A stretch of 64,000 nt of DNA from Naganishia liquefaciens (lineage: Eukaryota; Basidiomycota; Tremellomycetes; Filobasidiales; Filobasidiaceae), in NCBI GenBank assembly GCA_013423385.1, contig BLZA01000017.1:806001-870000 (forward strand), written 5' to 3'. A program made the translations under genes and the position numbers. Below the pieces are notes generated by a model. It did no database searches. It saw only the letters and a program-made list of their open reading frames with translations, and was not told the origin of the DNA. Positions 47,359 through 59,800 of this stretch are shown one piece after another. The stretch's first letter is position 1. Each line of letters starts with the position of its first letter.

Positions 47359-47808
47359 CGGATGGTCGTTGATTAACGAGGGAGAAGGGCTGTTGTCGTC
47401 TCGGCTTAGCGTGCGTCGCTTGCGCCGCTGCTGCGGTCGGTCAATGCCTATGCCTTGTTCGCAACGCATCTCCGAAGGCATCATCGTCTGAGCTGGGAGA
47501 CAGGTTGTAGGAAATATTCATTATCTGGCAACAAGCAAGTCAATCCGATCGCAAAATGGCCCAGGATAATGCGCACTCGGGAAGGATATCGTTACAGCAA
47601 ATTGGAATCCGATACGAAAATACAACGAAAGGGGTAGAGCCCTTGCTACCGATTACAAATAGGCTTAAATGTCCATAGGTAGAGTCCAACCGTGTTGGAG
47701 GTTGTCTTCAATAGAGGTGCTGGACAATAAGCAATCGCCTTATTTCGCATCTATGAAGGGGGAAACGGTAATGCAAGCAGCCAGCGCATCCACTGTCCGC
47801 CGCTGTGC
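47359..47808. other. Convergent 3' spacer between bL33m and bZIP genes
   Basis: 450 bp with no gene or repeat that I can support. Confidence 0.5.
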
Positions 47809-49644
47809 TCATTCTTTTGCAATGGAAGTCGAAGCTGGCGCTGTCGCAGATAGTGACTTGCGTTGTAGCTCTGGCGACGACAGGGGTTGCGGAGCACCAT
47901 TGATTACGAGGGCACGTAGCCAACCGTTTTCTGTGGGAATGCCGAAATTTTAGCGCAATGCCCGTGCCGGCGTCAAATCACGCACCTTTGCGTAAGCTTT
48001 CCATTTCGCGCTCGAGCTCATTTACTCTGTCCTGAAGGATATCTGTTGGCAACGAGAGGTCAGGTCGAAGATTCACGAGGAGGAACCCAGACACGCACGA
48101 GTATGCTTCTCGAGTGCTTGTTCACGCTCTTTTTTCTTCATTCGGAACCGTGCACTCGCAGCGGTGTTTCTACGTCGCTTGCTGTGCGCAGTCGAATGAT
48201 CAGCATCGCTTCGGGTCATGCCTTGTGCGACCACCTACTCCTCCTCATGTGTAATGATCTCGCCCTCGACCATTACAAGACCTTTACCCACGGGAACAGA
48301 CTTTGGCTCAAGATCGATGTCTGCGCGAGTCGGCGTCGAATGGTTGTGATTTTTACGCCGTGTATCGCCCGAAACGGAGACTGCGGTCGACGAGGGCATT
48401 CGAGCGAAATCGGGCATATTGCGCGACTCGATGGGTTGGCGTTCGTCAGCAGCAAGCGGCTGTCCATCGAATTTGGCCTTCTTGGGGTACATGGCCTGAG
48501 CGTCAGGCTCGTTCGTAAGTAGTGGTCGCTTTTGCGAGCTCCTTTCATTCGGTACGGAGTTAGCCTCCTTTTTGTTGTTGAGAGGAGGTTGCGTCTCGCG
48601 TAGATCCTGGCGCTCGATCCAACGTGCGACATTTGAGAAGCTGTGCGATTCCGGAAGTGCCTGAGGAAGAACTACTGCGGGAGCAGGGCAGTGTTGCTGA
48701 GGTTGAGTCTGAGCATTCTGCTGTCCGGTGAGGCCCTGAAGCAGGTGAACAAGACTTTCAGCAAGAGCCTGGTTGGTGACAGCGGTCGCGTTCTGGGCTT
48801 GAATTTGCGGCTGTTGAACGAAAGGAACGTCTTGAGCTTTTTGAGCAGTCCCCATGGATTGCCCAATTGGGGAAGGTTGAGTTGCCGATGGGGCAAGGGC
48901 ATTTGTGTTCGAAACCGCGTTCGAGCCATAGAATTGAGACAAAAAGGATTCCAAGTTGTTCACCTGGTGTTGTTGCGACTGCTGTGGTTGCTGCATCTGC
49001 GCATGTCGAGAGAGGTTTTGTGAACTAAGAGTGGATGGCGTTGAAGGGGGGACGGTAGGGTATGTGGCAGGCATCATCCCATTCACAGCGGCAGCGGCAG
49101 CAAGATTTGCAGAAGCCAGTGCATGATCCCCATCCCCGCTCAGCTGCGGGCCCGACGCTCCAGGGAATTGGGCGTCCGCATTCCGGTTGACCGCTTTTTC
49201 TTGACGCTCCATCTCCAGTTCCATCTCCCTGCGCCTGTCCAGGAGGACATTCTTACTGTCCTTCATTCCTCGAACTTTGCCCTCAAAGACATCCCTCATG
49301 TCCATCTCATCCTCATTTACTGCATCCTTCTGTTCCTTTTCGGCAGTGGCCTTAGCGCTTCCCCCACAGGCGTCATCGAAGTCGTCCAGTCCAGGAAACG
49401 GACCGATGTCTTCGTCGAAAGTGAAATCGGTGTGAGTCCAGAGCTCTAACTGGCGAGCGAGCAAAGCATCAACATGAGCGTCGGCGTCGCTCTGAGTCTG
49501 ATAAGCTGGACCCAATCCCTGCTGATCGATGTTTTGGTTTTGCGAGTGCGAACCGTCGAGTCCAAAGATGTTGGGAAAGGGATGTTGAGGGGGGGAGGGG
49601 GGGGAGTAGGAATTGAGGTTGGCGATGTGATCCGGCAAATGCAT
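47809..49644 (-). CDS. bZIP transcription factor of the Cys-3/Met4 type
   Basis: Four exons (49644-48240, 48182-48099, 48042-47986, 47930-47809) give 555 residues. The N-terminal 450 residues are low-complexity (Gln-, Ala-, Pro-rich, e.g. MQQPQQSQQHQ) with an acidic patch FTFDEDIGPFPGLDDFDD that could be an activation domain. The basic region DKRRRNTAASARFRMKKKER, formed by splicing of EEE to DKRRR, and the zipper part ILQDRVNELEREMESLRKEN-GWL place it with fungal sulfur regulators Cys-3/Met4 (RRNTAASARFR and NxWLRxLV are typical). Such factors switch on sulfur-amino-acid and sulfate assimilation genes. Introns cut the basic region from the zipper and the zipper from its end. The frame is open further upstream to 50,028 but has no ATG before 49644. 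Confidence 0.85.
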
Positions 49645-52600
49645 CTTGCTGTGTACTCGATCGGCTTGAAATGGGCTATTCGCCGAAGGGTAAACGGTCG
49701 AGGGCGATGGGTTGGGTTGATTACGAGGAAGCGAGAAGCGGGAAGATGCCGAGTTTTGAGGCAGTTTCGCCGACCCCGATGTCGCAGCGGTATATGAAGG
49801 AACGAATCTGTGCGCTCTCGTGTAGGTTATGATCGCTCTCCTTTGGACGGATTCCCCTATACCCAAAGACTCCTGCGTCCGGATTCGATCCTTTCTGACC
49901 GCCAGACTCGCTCTCCCGGACCCCGGCTGAACGAACGGCTTAGCGCGCGAATGTGTAAGCCGGGATGTAAACGTGCCAAATAAAAGCGGCAAGACTGGCC
50001 CGAATCGCGTGCTTGCTCGTCCGTCCACAGCAGGCTAAAATGATCTCTCAGCCCCGCTCGGAGTCTTCAGGTTGCAAATGACAAGCTGGTCGCGAAATCT
50101 GTATGAGCAGGTTCTGGCCAAGCCCAGAGCGAACGCTAGTCAAGGGTTGTCATGCAATCTCCCTACCTTTTTTACTTGTCAGACTAATCGGATGAGATCA
50201 TGGATCTCGCTCGAAACTTGTCTGGATTACTAGTATTCCTTTTCGATTTCAATCTGCTCCTAACGGCACTGCTGCAAAAGCCATGGGCAAATAGCATGAA
50301 GAGGAGCTCTACTACATGGGTTGCTGTATTCACGGATATTTGCGGCTGGAGTCAAGTCAAAAGGTAGGATATTGGCGTCCCATCCCGGGCTGAAGGATCG
50401 AGATTCTAGCTCAACGCCTCCTGTCATGTGCACCCCCTCAGTATGAACGCCGTAGTGCATTTCGTTCCTCAACTCCTTCGATGGCTGATGGCGAGTACTA
50501 CGGGCCATCTGAGTGACCATGTATCCCAATGATGCGGGAAAGTGCGCCTCTCTTGCCTGGTGGAATGCCTGTCAGCCCTTGATCACTCGAGGCCACCGGC
50601 CTACTGACAAGACGATACACTATGTCAGGAACCATTTGCGAGGCAACTTCTCAGAGTCAATACGAAATAGCGGCTTGCCTACTTGGCTCCGAGCAGATTC
50701 CACGAGTCCGAAAGGCTATTGTAGATCTGCCATCCAATGCTAGGTAGGGGTACCGGGTGCATACCAACACTTCCGCAACCAAGTGGTCGCGACAATTCGC
50801 TACCTGGCATCATCGTTGCACATTTCCCCTCGTATTCAGCTTCCAGTCTTCAGTCGATTTCTCCCCCCATTGGCTTGTCAGAAATACTGCTATCTTCGCC
50901 GCAAGATCAAGCCGCGCAGGCAACTCAGTCGCACAATTTCGACGACGTCCGGTCTAAGATGGGGATTCAAGTGTTACTGTTCTCTGCACGTGTATACTGT
51001 ACGCAGCAAGAAAGAGCGCAGAAAACAATTAAGTCCGGCGCGACAGCAAGGAATGCATAGGACGCTCTTCGATTTACAGCCATCTCCATGGGCCTTGAGC
51101 ATCAATGTGTCAAGCATGTTACGCCACCAGCAGAGTTGATGCCAACGAGAGAGCGAGAAAGGGCCGGTCACTGACCTTCGAGGTATATGATGATAGCAGG
51201 AAGTCCTTACGATCTTGAAGCATACACATCGAGTTTATTTCTGTTCAAAGCGTCTCCGTCCTTCTCGTGATCACATGTATGTCTTGAGATCACCGCTTTC
51301 GATTCTCAATAGCAGGCGACTGTGATAACGTATGGACGACCATCAGTCCCCATCATACAAAAGTCGAAGAATTGCGGCCGTCGTCGCGCTTTCTGCCTCC
51401 GACAAGCTGGTCAACTGCCTCAGATCGTTGGAAATTTCCCCAATACCGGGGGACCTGCTTTTCGAGTAGCACGGTATCGTGCTGACTAGTATCCGGGTGA
51501 TGAAGATCGGAAAACTGCGTGAAACATCGTTGCTGATCAGAACTGCGTTCAGGGCATATCCAAGAGTTGTCTCCTGATGACTCTGACTCTTTTTTGGTTC
51601 GGAAGACTGTCAAAGATCATCCCTCATCACGTCATCTCTCCGTCACTATCGTCTTGCGACGCCCAAAGCCTGGGAGTTCCCCCCCGAAGTCTTGGTGGAC
51701 TCGACGGCCGAGGCACGATCGTTAAGAAATGAGAAGTCGTCAAGATAGAAGCCAATTGTTCGTGGCTACTTCACCAAATCCGCCTAGTCGGAATACAAAG
51801 AGACCCGCAGGCGAAAACAGACACGAGACCTGTTATAAGAGCTCCCGAAACCGAACTTTATGCAGTCCCTTAAAAGCGTACCAGGGAGAACACGATGAAA
51901 AGCTCATCCGGATAAGGGTGAGTGCCATCAAATACATTCTCCTTGCGTTGCGACTAATGCGATATGATCCTGTCTTCTCAGTCAAGGATAGTTGTGGCGT
52001 CGGGCTAGTAGCTGAAATTGAAAGGGTTGCAATTGCCTTGTATAGTGCGAGTCACTGCATTCGCGAACCCGACATTTCCTATTACATTCTCTCCTGCCAA
52101 AGGAGCGGGATACGCCGCCATCCGTGATACCATCCTGCCCAACACCAAATTCAAGTTCGGCCCGCTCCTCGCCGACTCACTCAACGGCAAAGCACAACTC
52201 ATTCTCATCGACGAAGTTCTCACTTACATAGTCATTTATGCTCTTGGTGATCTGCTTGCCAATACTGCTACATTTCAGCTCATCGATTCTCAGCTCGATC
52301 TAGATATGATTATCTGGTATCGAACGGCATGGTACGTGAACGCGATGTCCTCTCTTGAAAAGCTACATCCAACACTCGTAGCTACCTTTGTTGTATCATA
52401 CACCAACCCTAGGACTTGTCGCCCTCTTGCCCATCTGCCCTGCCATGTGGAATCCAGCCATCAGCAGGGGCATCTGCAGGAGCTTCTCCGGTGATAGTGG
52501 CAAAAGGGACGACCTGCCCGACCGTGCTTGACAGCGCAGAGCTCAGCGCAAATAAGCAGCAGAAAGTCGGTTGGAGTAACCTAGCTTTTGCAGTCTTACG

Positions 52601-53860
52601 AGCTCGTGCCTGCGCAACATACATTATTATTGTATGACAGGGCCTAGACTTCGCTTTTCACCTTCCAGTCGATTTTCCTTTGATCAGCTCTTTGATATTC
52701 GGCAGAGGGATCTTTTAGATATGGTTGACACAGGGGAAGGCCTGATAATTAGCAGATTGCTGAAAGCTCGCGAATTCAATAAGAAGCTATCTTGTGATCG
52801 CTCCAAAGATTGGGATAACAGCCCTCAAAAACCTGGCTAAAACTGATACCGTCGTCAGGTCGATGATCACATGCCAGCTGCTATACGCAGACGATCATAC
52901 CAAACAGCAGACTGCAGGGACCTATCGGATAGAAGATGAGTTTCTTGCCGGATGGTGCCGCTGTTGTGGCGCTTTGGTACCGTGTACGCGTGAATCAATT
53001 CACCTCGCTGGCTTAAAGGCTGGAAAACCCTCTTTTCGATTTGCTACGCGTCCAGTACAAGTACGTCAATGGCGCCGGAATGGCGGTGAACGAGGAGGGC
53101 TGCGATAATTGCTGCGATCGATGGAATGCTCAAGTGGCAGTCCAGGTGGCTAGCTGGCTAGATTTTTGTGGCAGTCTTTGTAGCTGGCTGATGAGCTGGC
53201 TGATGGCGGCAATCGCCACGGCGTCTATTGTCTATGTATCCATGTATTTTGAAACATTACCGTGCAAGCACGCACGGCGCACGCATTGGGGAAAGTTCGA
53301 CTTCTTCCGAGATTCCGGAAGAGCTTCCGCAGCTGCTTCTGCAGAGCTTTCCGCGGGCGATCCATCCGGCGATAGGTCCGGTGATCATCCGATGTGAGAA
53401 GAAACAGATGGTAACCAGCTTAATAACCATAATCAAATGAATTTCAATTGTTTCAGCAAGCTGTTGCCTATCAGCAGCAGGAAAGCTGCTGTGAGTCCTG
53501 TCCACGCTGTGCACCGTGCACCGTTGTTTCCAGTCGGAGCGGGCGTTTACCTGGGGATTCCCGTCGGGTATTCGTCTGTCGAATTGCCATAGCTGTTGCG
53601 CTGTTACTTGCTATCTTCACCCGCTTTCCCGCCGACACATTCCATCACGCGCATATAGAACAAATCGAGTGCGCTGCCGTCATCTGAATCATGTATACCG
53701 TTATTGAATCTGAAGAGCAAACAGCGAGCAGACAAGCTGGCAGACATCACTCGGAACGTCACCCAGAAAAACCGGTTCTCTGCATTCGTGTCTGCGGCCT
53801 GTTCTCGGATACATCGGACCATAAAATCTTTCGCAGTAGGACAGTAATACCTGTTTATCG
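49645..53860. other. About 4.2 kb without a recognised gene
   Basis: Only short frames occur on both strands. The first 400 bp must include the bZIP promoter (it is C-rich on + around 49,860-49,980). One stretch, about 52,056-52,230 on +, shows coding-like codon bias with C in most third positions (for example RDTILPNTKFKFGPLLADSL) but I find no start, flanking exon or family. Near 53,145-53,215 there are imperfect AGCTGGCTGA-like repeats. No tRNA, transposon end or target-site duplication was seen. Confidence 0.45.
52056..52230 (+). pseudogene. Possible coding remnant or isolated exon
   Basis: Reading frame ANPTFPITFSPAKGAGYAAI onward to LILIDE has strong third-position C, unlike the sequence on either side, and no stop for about 150 codons. 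A TATAG acceptor-like site precedes it. I do not recognise the product; it could be an exon of an uncharacterised gene, a relic, or chance. Confidence 0.25.
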
Positions 53861-55845
53861 ATGGACCTCAACAGAAGAATGGGATCGGCTCTCAAGCCGT
53901 CGACGGCTCTGTAAGTACTTATAATATCATTTCGCGCATGCCATGCTTACACAGACTTGTTTACAGTCTCTCTTCGCCCGATGCCAAGCCGGGAGCCGAT
54001 CACCGCCGCATGAGTTCATCGCTACGTCAGTCTGTCACCGCAAGGCGGGTGTCACAAGGAGGCGCAATCACGACGACGTTTACCGAGGAGGTTGCGTTGG
54101 AAAAGCCAGCGACCGCCCAGCCGCCGACCGGCACTATCTCTTCTGTCAGCCTTCCTCGTCGCTCGACGAGCAGTGTGCCTCTCTTTCCCAAAGCAGGTCG
54201 GAATCGTCACTCATCTCGATGTTTGCACGAGATTCAAGTGCAACCGCGCGCTGCCCAGCGCAAGCTTAGCCGGCATCAGCTTTTGATTCTCACACCGTTC
54301 GGGACGACCCTGCCTTTGGGAGGTGCACCGACTGCCAACAAAACCTCCTGTCCCGCAGTTCTTTTGCCTGGTTCGCAAACCCGCAGCGAAGCGATGGTCT
54401 TTCCCAAACAATCCGCTTTGACATCGCGGAACGATATACCACCAATATCTGCGCAGCCCGATGCTGTGCTTCTTTCAGCGGACATGGCGAGGTCGACTTC
54501 GATGCCTACCTTTACGGTCCGAGAAGACGAAGCCAGTAAAGCCAAAGACGATGCACTGGCTATAACGCGTGGCGAGGCATTGATCTGGTTGGACGATTCC
54601 TCGATTAGGTGAGCAGCTTGTCCTGCTGGCTAAGCGGCCGGACGCTGACGTTTCTGCATTCCGAGCAGCGACCAGGATGACGAGATGATGCTTGTTACTC
54701 CTCCAGAACACAAGATCGGCGTGACTCGTGGTTCAATGGCCGAAGTCGCAAGCAAGTTCTCGGAATACGCCTTGGATCGACCAAAACACATTACATTCGC
54801 CGATCCTTTTGCGCTGTCCGAGCGGATGCCCGCTGCTATCGCTGCATCTGCAATCACCTCTGATGACCAGAGTCACAGTCCAGCCAGCCGCAAAGCAGAA
54901 TTGCCTCAACGAGGCAGCGACGACAACGATCCGCCCAGCCCCACGCGTCGGCCGTCCTTGCCGCGTTACAGAAGCACCCCGCATCTGCCCACGCAGGAGC
55001 CAACGGGTCTGAACATTCTCCTGGGGAATGCTGGGCCATCGACTGCTCCTACCCTTTTCACAGACAGCGCAAGTTCGAGTGGCCAACAAAGTGACGCTAG
55101 CACAAATTCTCTAGATTCTCGCTCGTCTGTCAGTTCGCGCGGATCCATTGTTCCCATGACCCGTAGTATCGAACAAACGGAGGGAACACTCGCGAGCCTC
55201 TTTCCGCGTTTGTCATTCGCACCATTGACACTGCTTACTTCGCGTCGACCCAGCACGCAAGACTCCGATTCTCTCCAGTATCGAGACAGTGATAACCGGC
55301 AATCCACGAGCTCGCGACGTGGAAGTTGGGCGCAACTCAATGCGGTGAATTTCCCGCCTCCGATAACGACCCTCGGTCGCGAATTCCGATCAAGATTTAA
55401 TAGCATCGACTCAGCCTTCCAACGCAGTAGCGACGCCGCCTCTGTTTTCAGCAGTCTGCAAGAGAGTGATTGGCTGAATCCCGGCGGACTTCAGGGCTAC
55501 GGATGGAGCAGGAAATCCAGCGATTGGTCCACTTCGTCGGTCCGACGGGGCTCGGATCCGTATTCTCGCCGTCGGTCGTCCTTGGCCAGAATAGCGTATG
55601 CCAATGTAGGAAGTCGATCTCCCGGGAAATATTCCGGGTGGCATAATCAAGCACCGTCTGGTTTTACCTCGAGCTCACATAGTCATCGCGGTAGCACAAA
55701 CTCGGGACCTCTGCGGGATTATCGATTTGGAGTCAGCAGTCTGGAGAACGACTTACCACCAGATAGTAGTACAGTCTTTCAAGAGCAGGAGCAATTTGGA
55801 CCGACTGATTGGCACACACGTCGTGGGTCTTGGGCAGAAGTTTAG
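53861..55845 (+). CDS. Ser/Arg-rich protein of unknown function
   Basis: Three exons (53861-53910, 53967-54608, 54669-55845) give 622 residues. The first exon encodes MDLNRRMGSALKPSTAL and joins LSSPDAKPG in phase, giving a clear start. The protein is disordered in character, rich in Ser, Arg and Pro, with no domain I can name. Basophilic kinase-type sites recur: SRRGSWAQL, VRRGSDPY, RRRSSLARI, HRGSTNSG and the final TRRGSWAEV; the RRGSWA motif occurs twice. A central segment (ASKFSEYALDRPKHITFADPFAL) and GEALIWLDDSSIRSDQDDEMML look most conserved-like. It could be a kinase-regulated scaffold (inference). It lies about 1 kb upstream of the phytochrome gene on the same strand. Confidence 0.68.
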
Positions 55846-56830
55846 TGACGCACAACTGCATAGAAAGGGCGGATAGAGGCGCAAAAGCGGAGTGAAGCGT
55901 CCGCGAAAGCGAGCGGTCCCGGTGCACGCATGGGACGAATACAACAGTTGTACGAAATGTAGAGATACAGCACAAATTCAGCGAAGTGCATGATACCCCT
56001 TGCCGACGAGAAGTTCACATGCTCTTTGATCTTCGAAGCGCTAGCACATGTATGCCTTATGCAGCTCCGCCTATTACACAATGGCCAGCCGGCTCGGGGT
56101 TCTGATTCATTCCCCTACATCAGCTCCTACATACTCCCTTGTGACATTTCCATTCTATTTGAGGCGGGAGACGCTACTTTTCGCTGCCATCCTCGGCTAT
56201 TCTGCAAACAACCGCCGCGAGCAATTGCAGGGAGGAAACGTCGTGCAACGACAGCCCTGACGCGAAGATCCAAATGGACTTGAACCGCTGCATCCATCGA
56301 AATCATCCTCGAGAACTGTCTCATATGAACACCGCCATTGGTGCCGGCCAGCGATCAACCTGCATGAAGCAATGCTCGATGGAAAGTGTTCGTTCACGCG
56401 ATTAGCATTCGCTCGCTCATGGATCATCATGTCCGCTGGCCATATATACGTATACATATGCGCATGGAAGGTACTGATCAAGCACCTTTCCTGCGTGATC
56501 TTCCAGAGACATTGCCTATTTTCCTTTCGTCTGTTCAAGCGTTCGAGCGTCTCGCAACCCGTGTGCATGCCATATCTGCACGCAAACACGCCCTGTATCA
56601 ACCTGGATATCCTCTGCCAGCGAGCCTTGGCTATCCCCAACCGGCGTGGTCACTTTCCGGGTCCCGTGACCGCGAATCCGCTGGCTGGCGATTCCAGTCC
56701 AAATCGAAGCGCGATCGAATCCCTCGCCGGCCCATATCGCCAGCTATATCGCATGATTCGCTTGTCGCGGACAACTCGAGGCTTTTCCTCATGGTATCCT
56801 GTTTGAGCCTGTCATTCGAGGAGACGCGAC
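55846..56830. promoter_or_regulatory. Upstream region of the phytochrome gene
   Basis: 985 bp with no supported gene. Short AT-rich patches near 56,430-56,470 (TATATACGTATACATATG) may contain core promoter elements; this is inference. Confidence 0.45.
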
Positions 56831-59800
56831 ATGCCGGGTGGGGATAGACGCCCATCAAACGCAACTGCTAGTCGCGGAAACATGGCAGGAGACGACGAAG
56901 TCGGCTCGTCATCGACGGGTCGGACCCAAGCTCAGAGAACTCAACCACCGAATAAGTTGCCTCAAGGGAGTGTCGTAGGGTTCCCGTCAGATTATCACAA
57001 CGCAGGTCCAACATCTCCTGCTGCAGGATCGGCGTCCTCAAACACATCGTCGTTCGTGTTCCCTGTTCGATCCGTATTTGCCAATATGCAGCAACCAGCC
57101 CGGGGATCGACTGCAACTGGTCAAGGCGCGCCTCTCAGTAGAATGACGTCGAATGCATCGAATTCTTCGCATCGTGACAACCGCTCTTCTTCTTTCGCAC
57201 CGTCGGAGGGAGCAGCGGACAACATCAGAGCACACGCAGAAAGCATTAGTCAAATGCTAGAGGCTGCAAGCCACTCAAACGCCCTGCAAGGCAACTCTCA
57301 GGACTCGTCGCGCCTCGGCGTGCAAGGCAATGCCGACGCAGCGGGTCGATCAAACAGCGACAGTAGTGGTACCACCCTGGAAGGGATATATTCCGCGCCA
57401 TTGCCAAGAGGTCAAGAAGAAGGAGCTTCCAACTCGTATTTCAATCTGAAAGGACGCAGAAGCAGTGACGGATCAACACAACGAATCACCCCAAATTCCG
57501 ATGACGTGCGCTCAATTGCTCGTAGCCCCATGGAAGTTTGCGATCCGGGGGCGGCTCACGGTCAGATCGATCCAGTCCCAGAGGAGGCACATGCGCCTGG
57601 ATTGCAGAACACAGAGCACAGCGGCGCGACTTCGGACGGTGTCGACACATATCATTTCGTCGATCGTCCAGGCGAGGACCGAGAAGCCCCCATACGAGCT
57701 CCGTCTGTCGCCGAGATATCAGCATCATCCGGCATGAAGACAGAGCACATAAAAAGTAGACATGGGTCAGCCGCAACAGAAGCACATCATCGTGACAGCA
57801 CTACAACGCAGGTTCCGTTCAACCAGAAGAGACGACATGAAGATACAGAGCCAGATGTGGGACCTTCTCTCGAAACTCCCACGGATATGACGGATATCGT
57901 TCGACTAGGAGACACGAGAGGACCTGCTTCCCGCAGAAGCGCCAGCGACGGCAGCCAACACCGTCCGACCGTCAACAGACATGAAACAGTGGATCATCAG
58001 CAGAGTGTCCGAAATTTCGTTACAAAACAGGCCAATACCGTCAATATGCCAGATCCCAACGCCCCTACATCGACACCCCTGAATGAGGACGAAGAGCAAA
58101 GCTACATCAGTACACGGAACAGGCATCGGAGCTCTAACGAGATGGATGTTGACGATGAATTCGGCTTCGAGTCGCCCGACCACGGCAGTGATCACGAGTC
58201 TGATGGGGTGTCAGATGACGATGCGTCCGGAGATCATTCCAACGATCAGATCGCTACACAATCCGAATCATCGCAGCTTAGCTCGGAAGCCGATGAACCT
58301 GTCATGACCGTCCGTTTTGAGCACGTTACAACGGAAGATGGGCACCATGTCGTAGTTGGTAGAGAGGGTAAACTCCAGAAGTGTGAAGATGAGGTATGTA
58401 TCGCTGCGAGTCTGGTTTTCTACGCATTTGACGCCTATAATTGCAGCCAATCACTACGCCTGGCGCTGTGCAAGGCTTTGGTGTCCTCATGGTGTTGGAC
58501 GAAGATGAGGATACAGGTGATCTGTCAGTCAGGCAGGTCTCAGAGGTGAGTGATAGAGAAACAACGTCTCCGGTTACAAGCCTCATCGCTTGACATTCTT
58601 CCTTTCAGAACTCTACAGAACTGCTCGGCCTGTCACCACGTTATCTCTTCAGGCTGCAATGCTTTACCCATATTCTTCCGAAATCGCAAGATGATGCCCT
58701 GCGGGACAACATCGACTACTTGCCCGATCCTGACTACGATTCCACGGAAATGGTCGATGAAGGCCCTCAAGTATTCCTCCTGAGCGGGTATGGAGAGCCT
58801 GGAAGTGACGATAGCGACGATGTTCCGACATCAAGGACGATAAATCGACGGCGCGAATGGACGTGCTGGGTGGCTGCGCATCGGCCATCTCAGAAGAATT
58901 GGGACAAAGTAGACAACTTAGGCCGTAAAGTGCCTCCGCCGAATCTGATTATTCTGGAATTCGAGCTCGAACGTGACATTTACAATCCCCTTTATCCGCC
59001 TCCCGTTTCAGAGTATGAGAGCGAAGTATCATCGCCAAGATCTGGTTCAGCGTCTATCGATACGGGCAGCACTGCTACAGCGGGTACCGGTAGTTTCGGT
59101 TCTGCAAGCGCGGGAGAAATCTCTCGAGGCAGCAAATCTACGGGTACATCGACAGCAACAGATGTCACGCCGGGAGCGCGCGCCAGCAGTCAATCAACGG
59201 AAACGGATCCGACTGTGCAAACTTTGTCGAGTGAAGACAGTAGCCAAAAGCGAAATCGAATTCGTAGTCAGTTAATGGGACTTCAAGGAGAAGATGTCAT
59301 ACTCGATCCCGCCAACATCCTGGAGAGTACGACGAGTCACGCCCGGCCCTTACGAGCATTAGAGCGGATGCGTCGCTTGACCCGCAACGCTATTCCCGAT
59401 GGTGAAAACGTATCCGATGCCGGAAACATGGCAGGGGGAAACACTGGGCCAAGGCGGAGAACAAGGAGAAAGGGACCAGGTAGCGGAGGTGTCGGTACGA
59501 TGGATGTCTTCGCTGTCTTGGCCCAGATCAACGATCAGCTCGGCGCCGCTCCCGATCTCGAAACTTTCCTCAAAGTCGTTGTTGGCGTTATCAAGGACCT
59601 TACTCAGTTCCACCGGTGCCTGGTGTACAGCTTTGATGCGCAGTGGAACGGGCAGGTCGTGGCCGAATTGGTCGATTGGAGCAAAACACACGATCTGTAT
59701 AAGGGTCTAATGTTCCCTATGACGGATATTCCAGCGCAAGCTCGAGAGCTCTATCGGATCAACAAGGTCAGATTACTCTACGACCGCGCACAAACGACCG

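Noticed and set aside
49645-50028. Upstream extension of the bZIP gene
   Set aside because: Open frame but without an ATG; it begins only at a GTG.
53145-53215. AGCTGGCTGA-like repeats as a possible minisatellite
   Set aside because: Copies are few and imperfect, so I do not call it a defined repeat.
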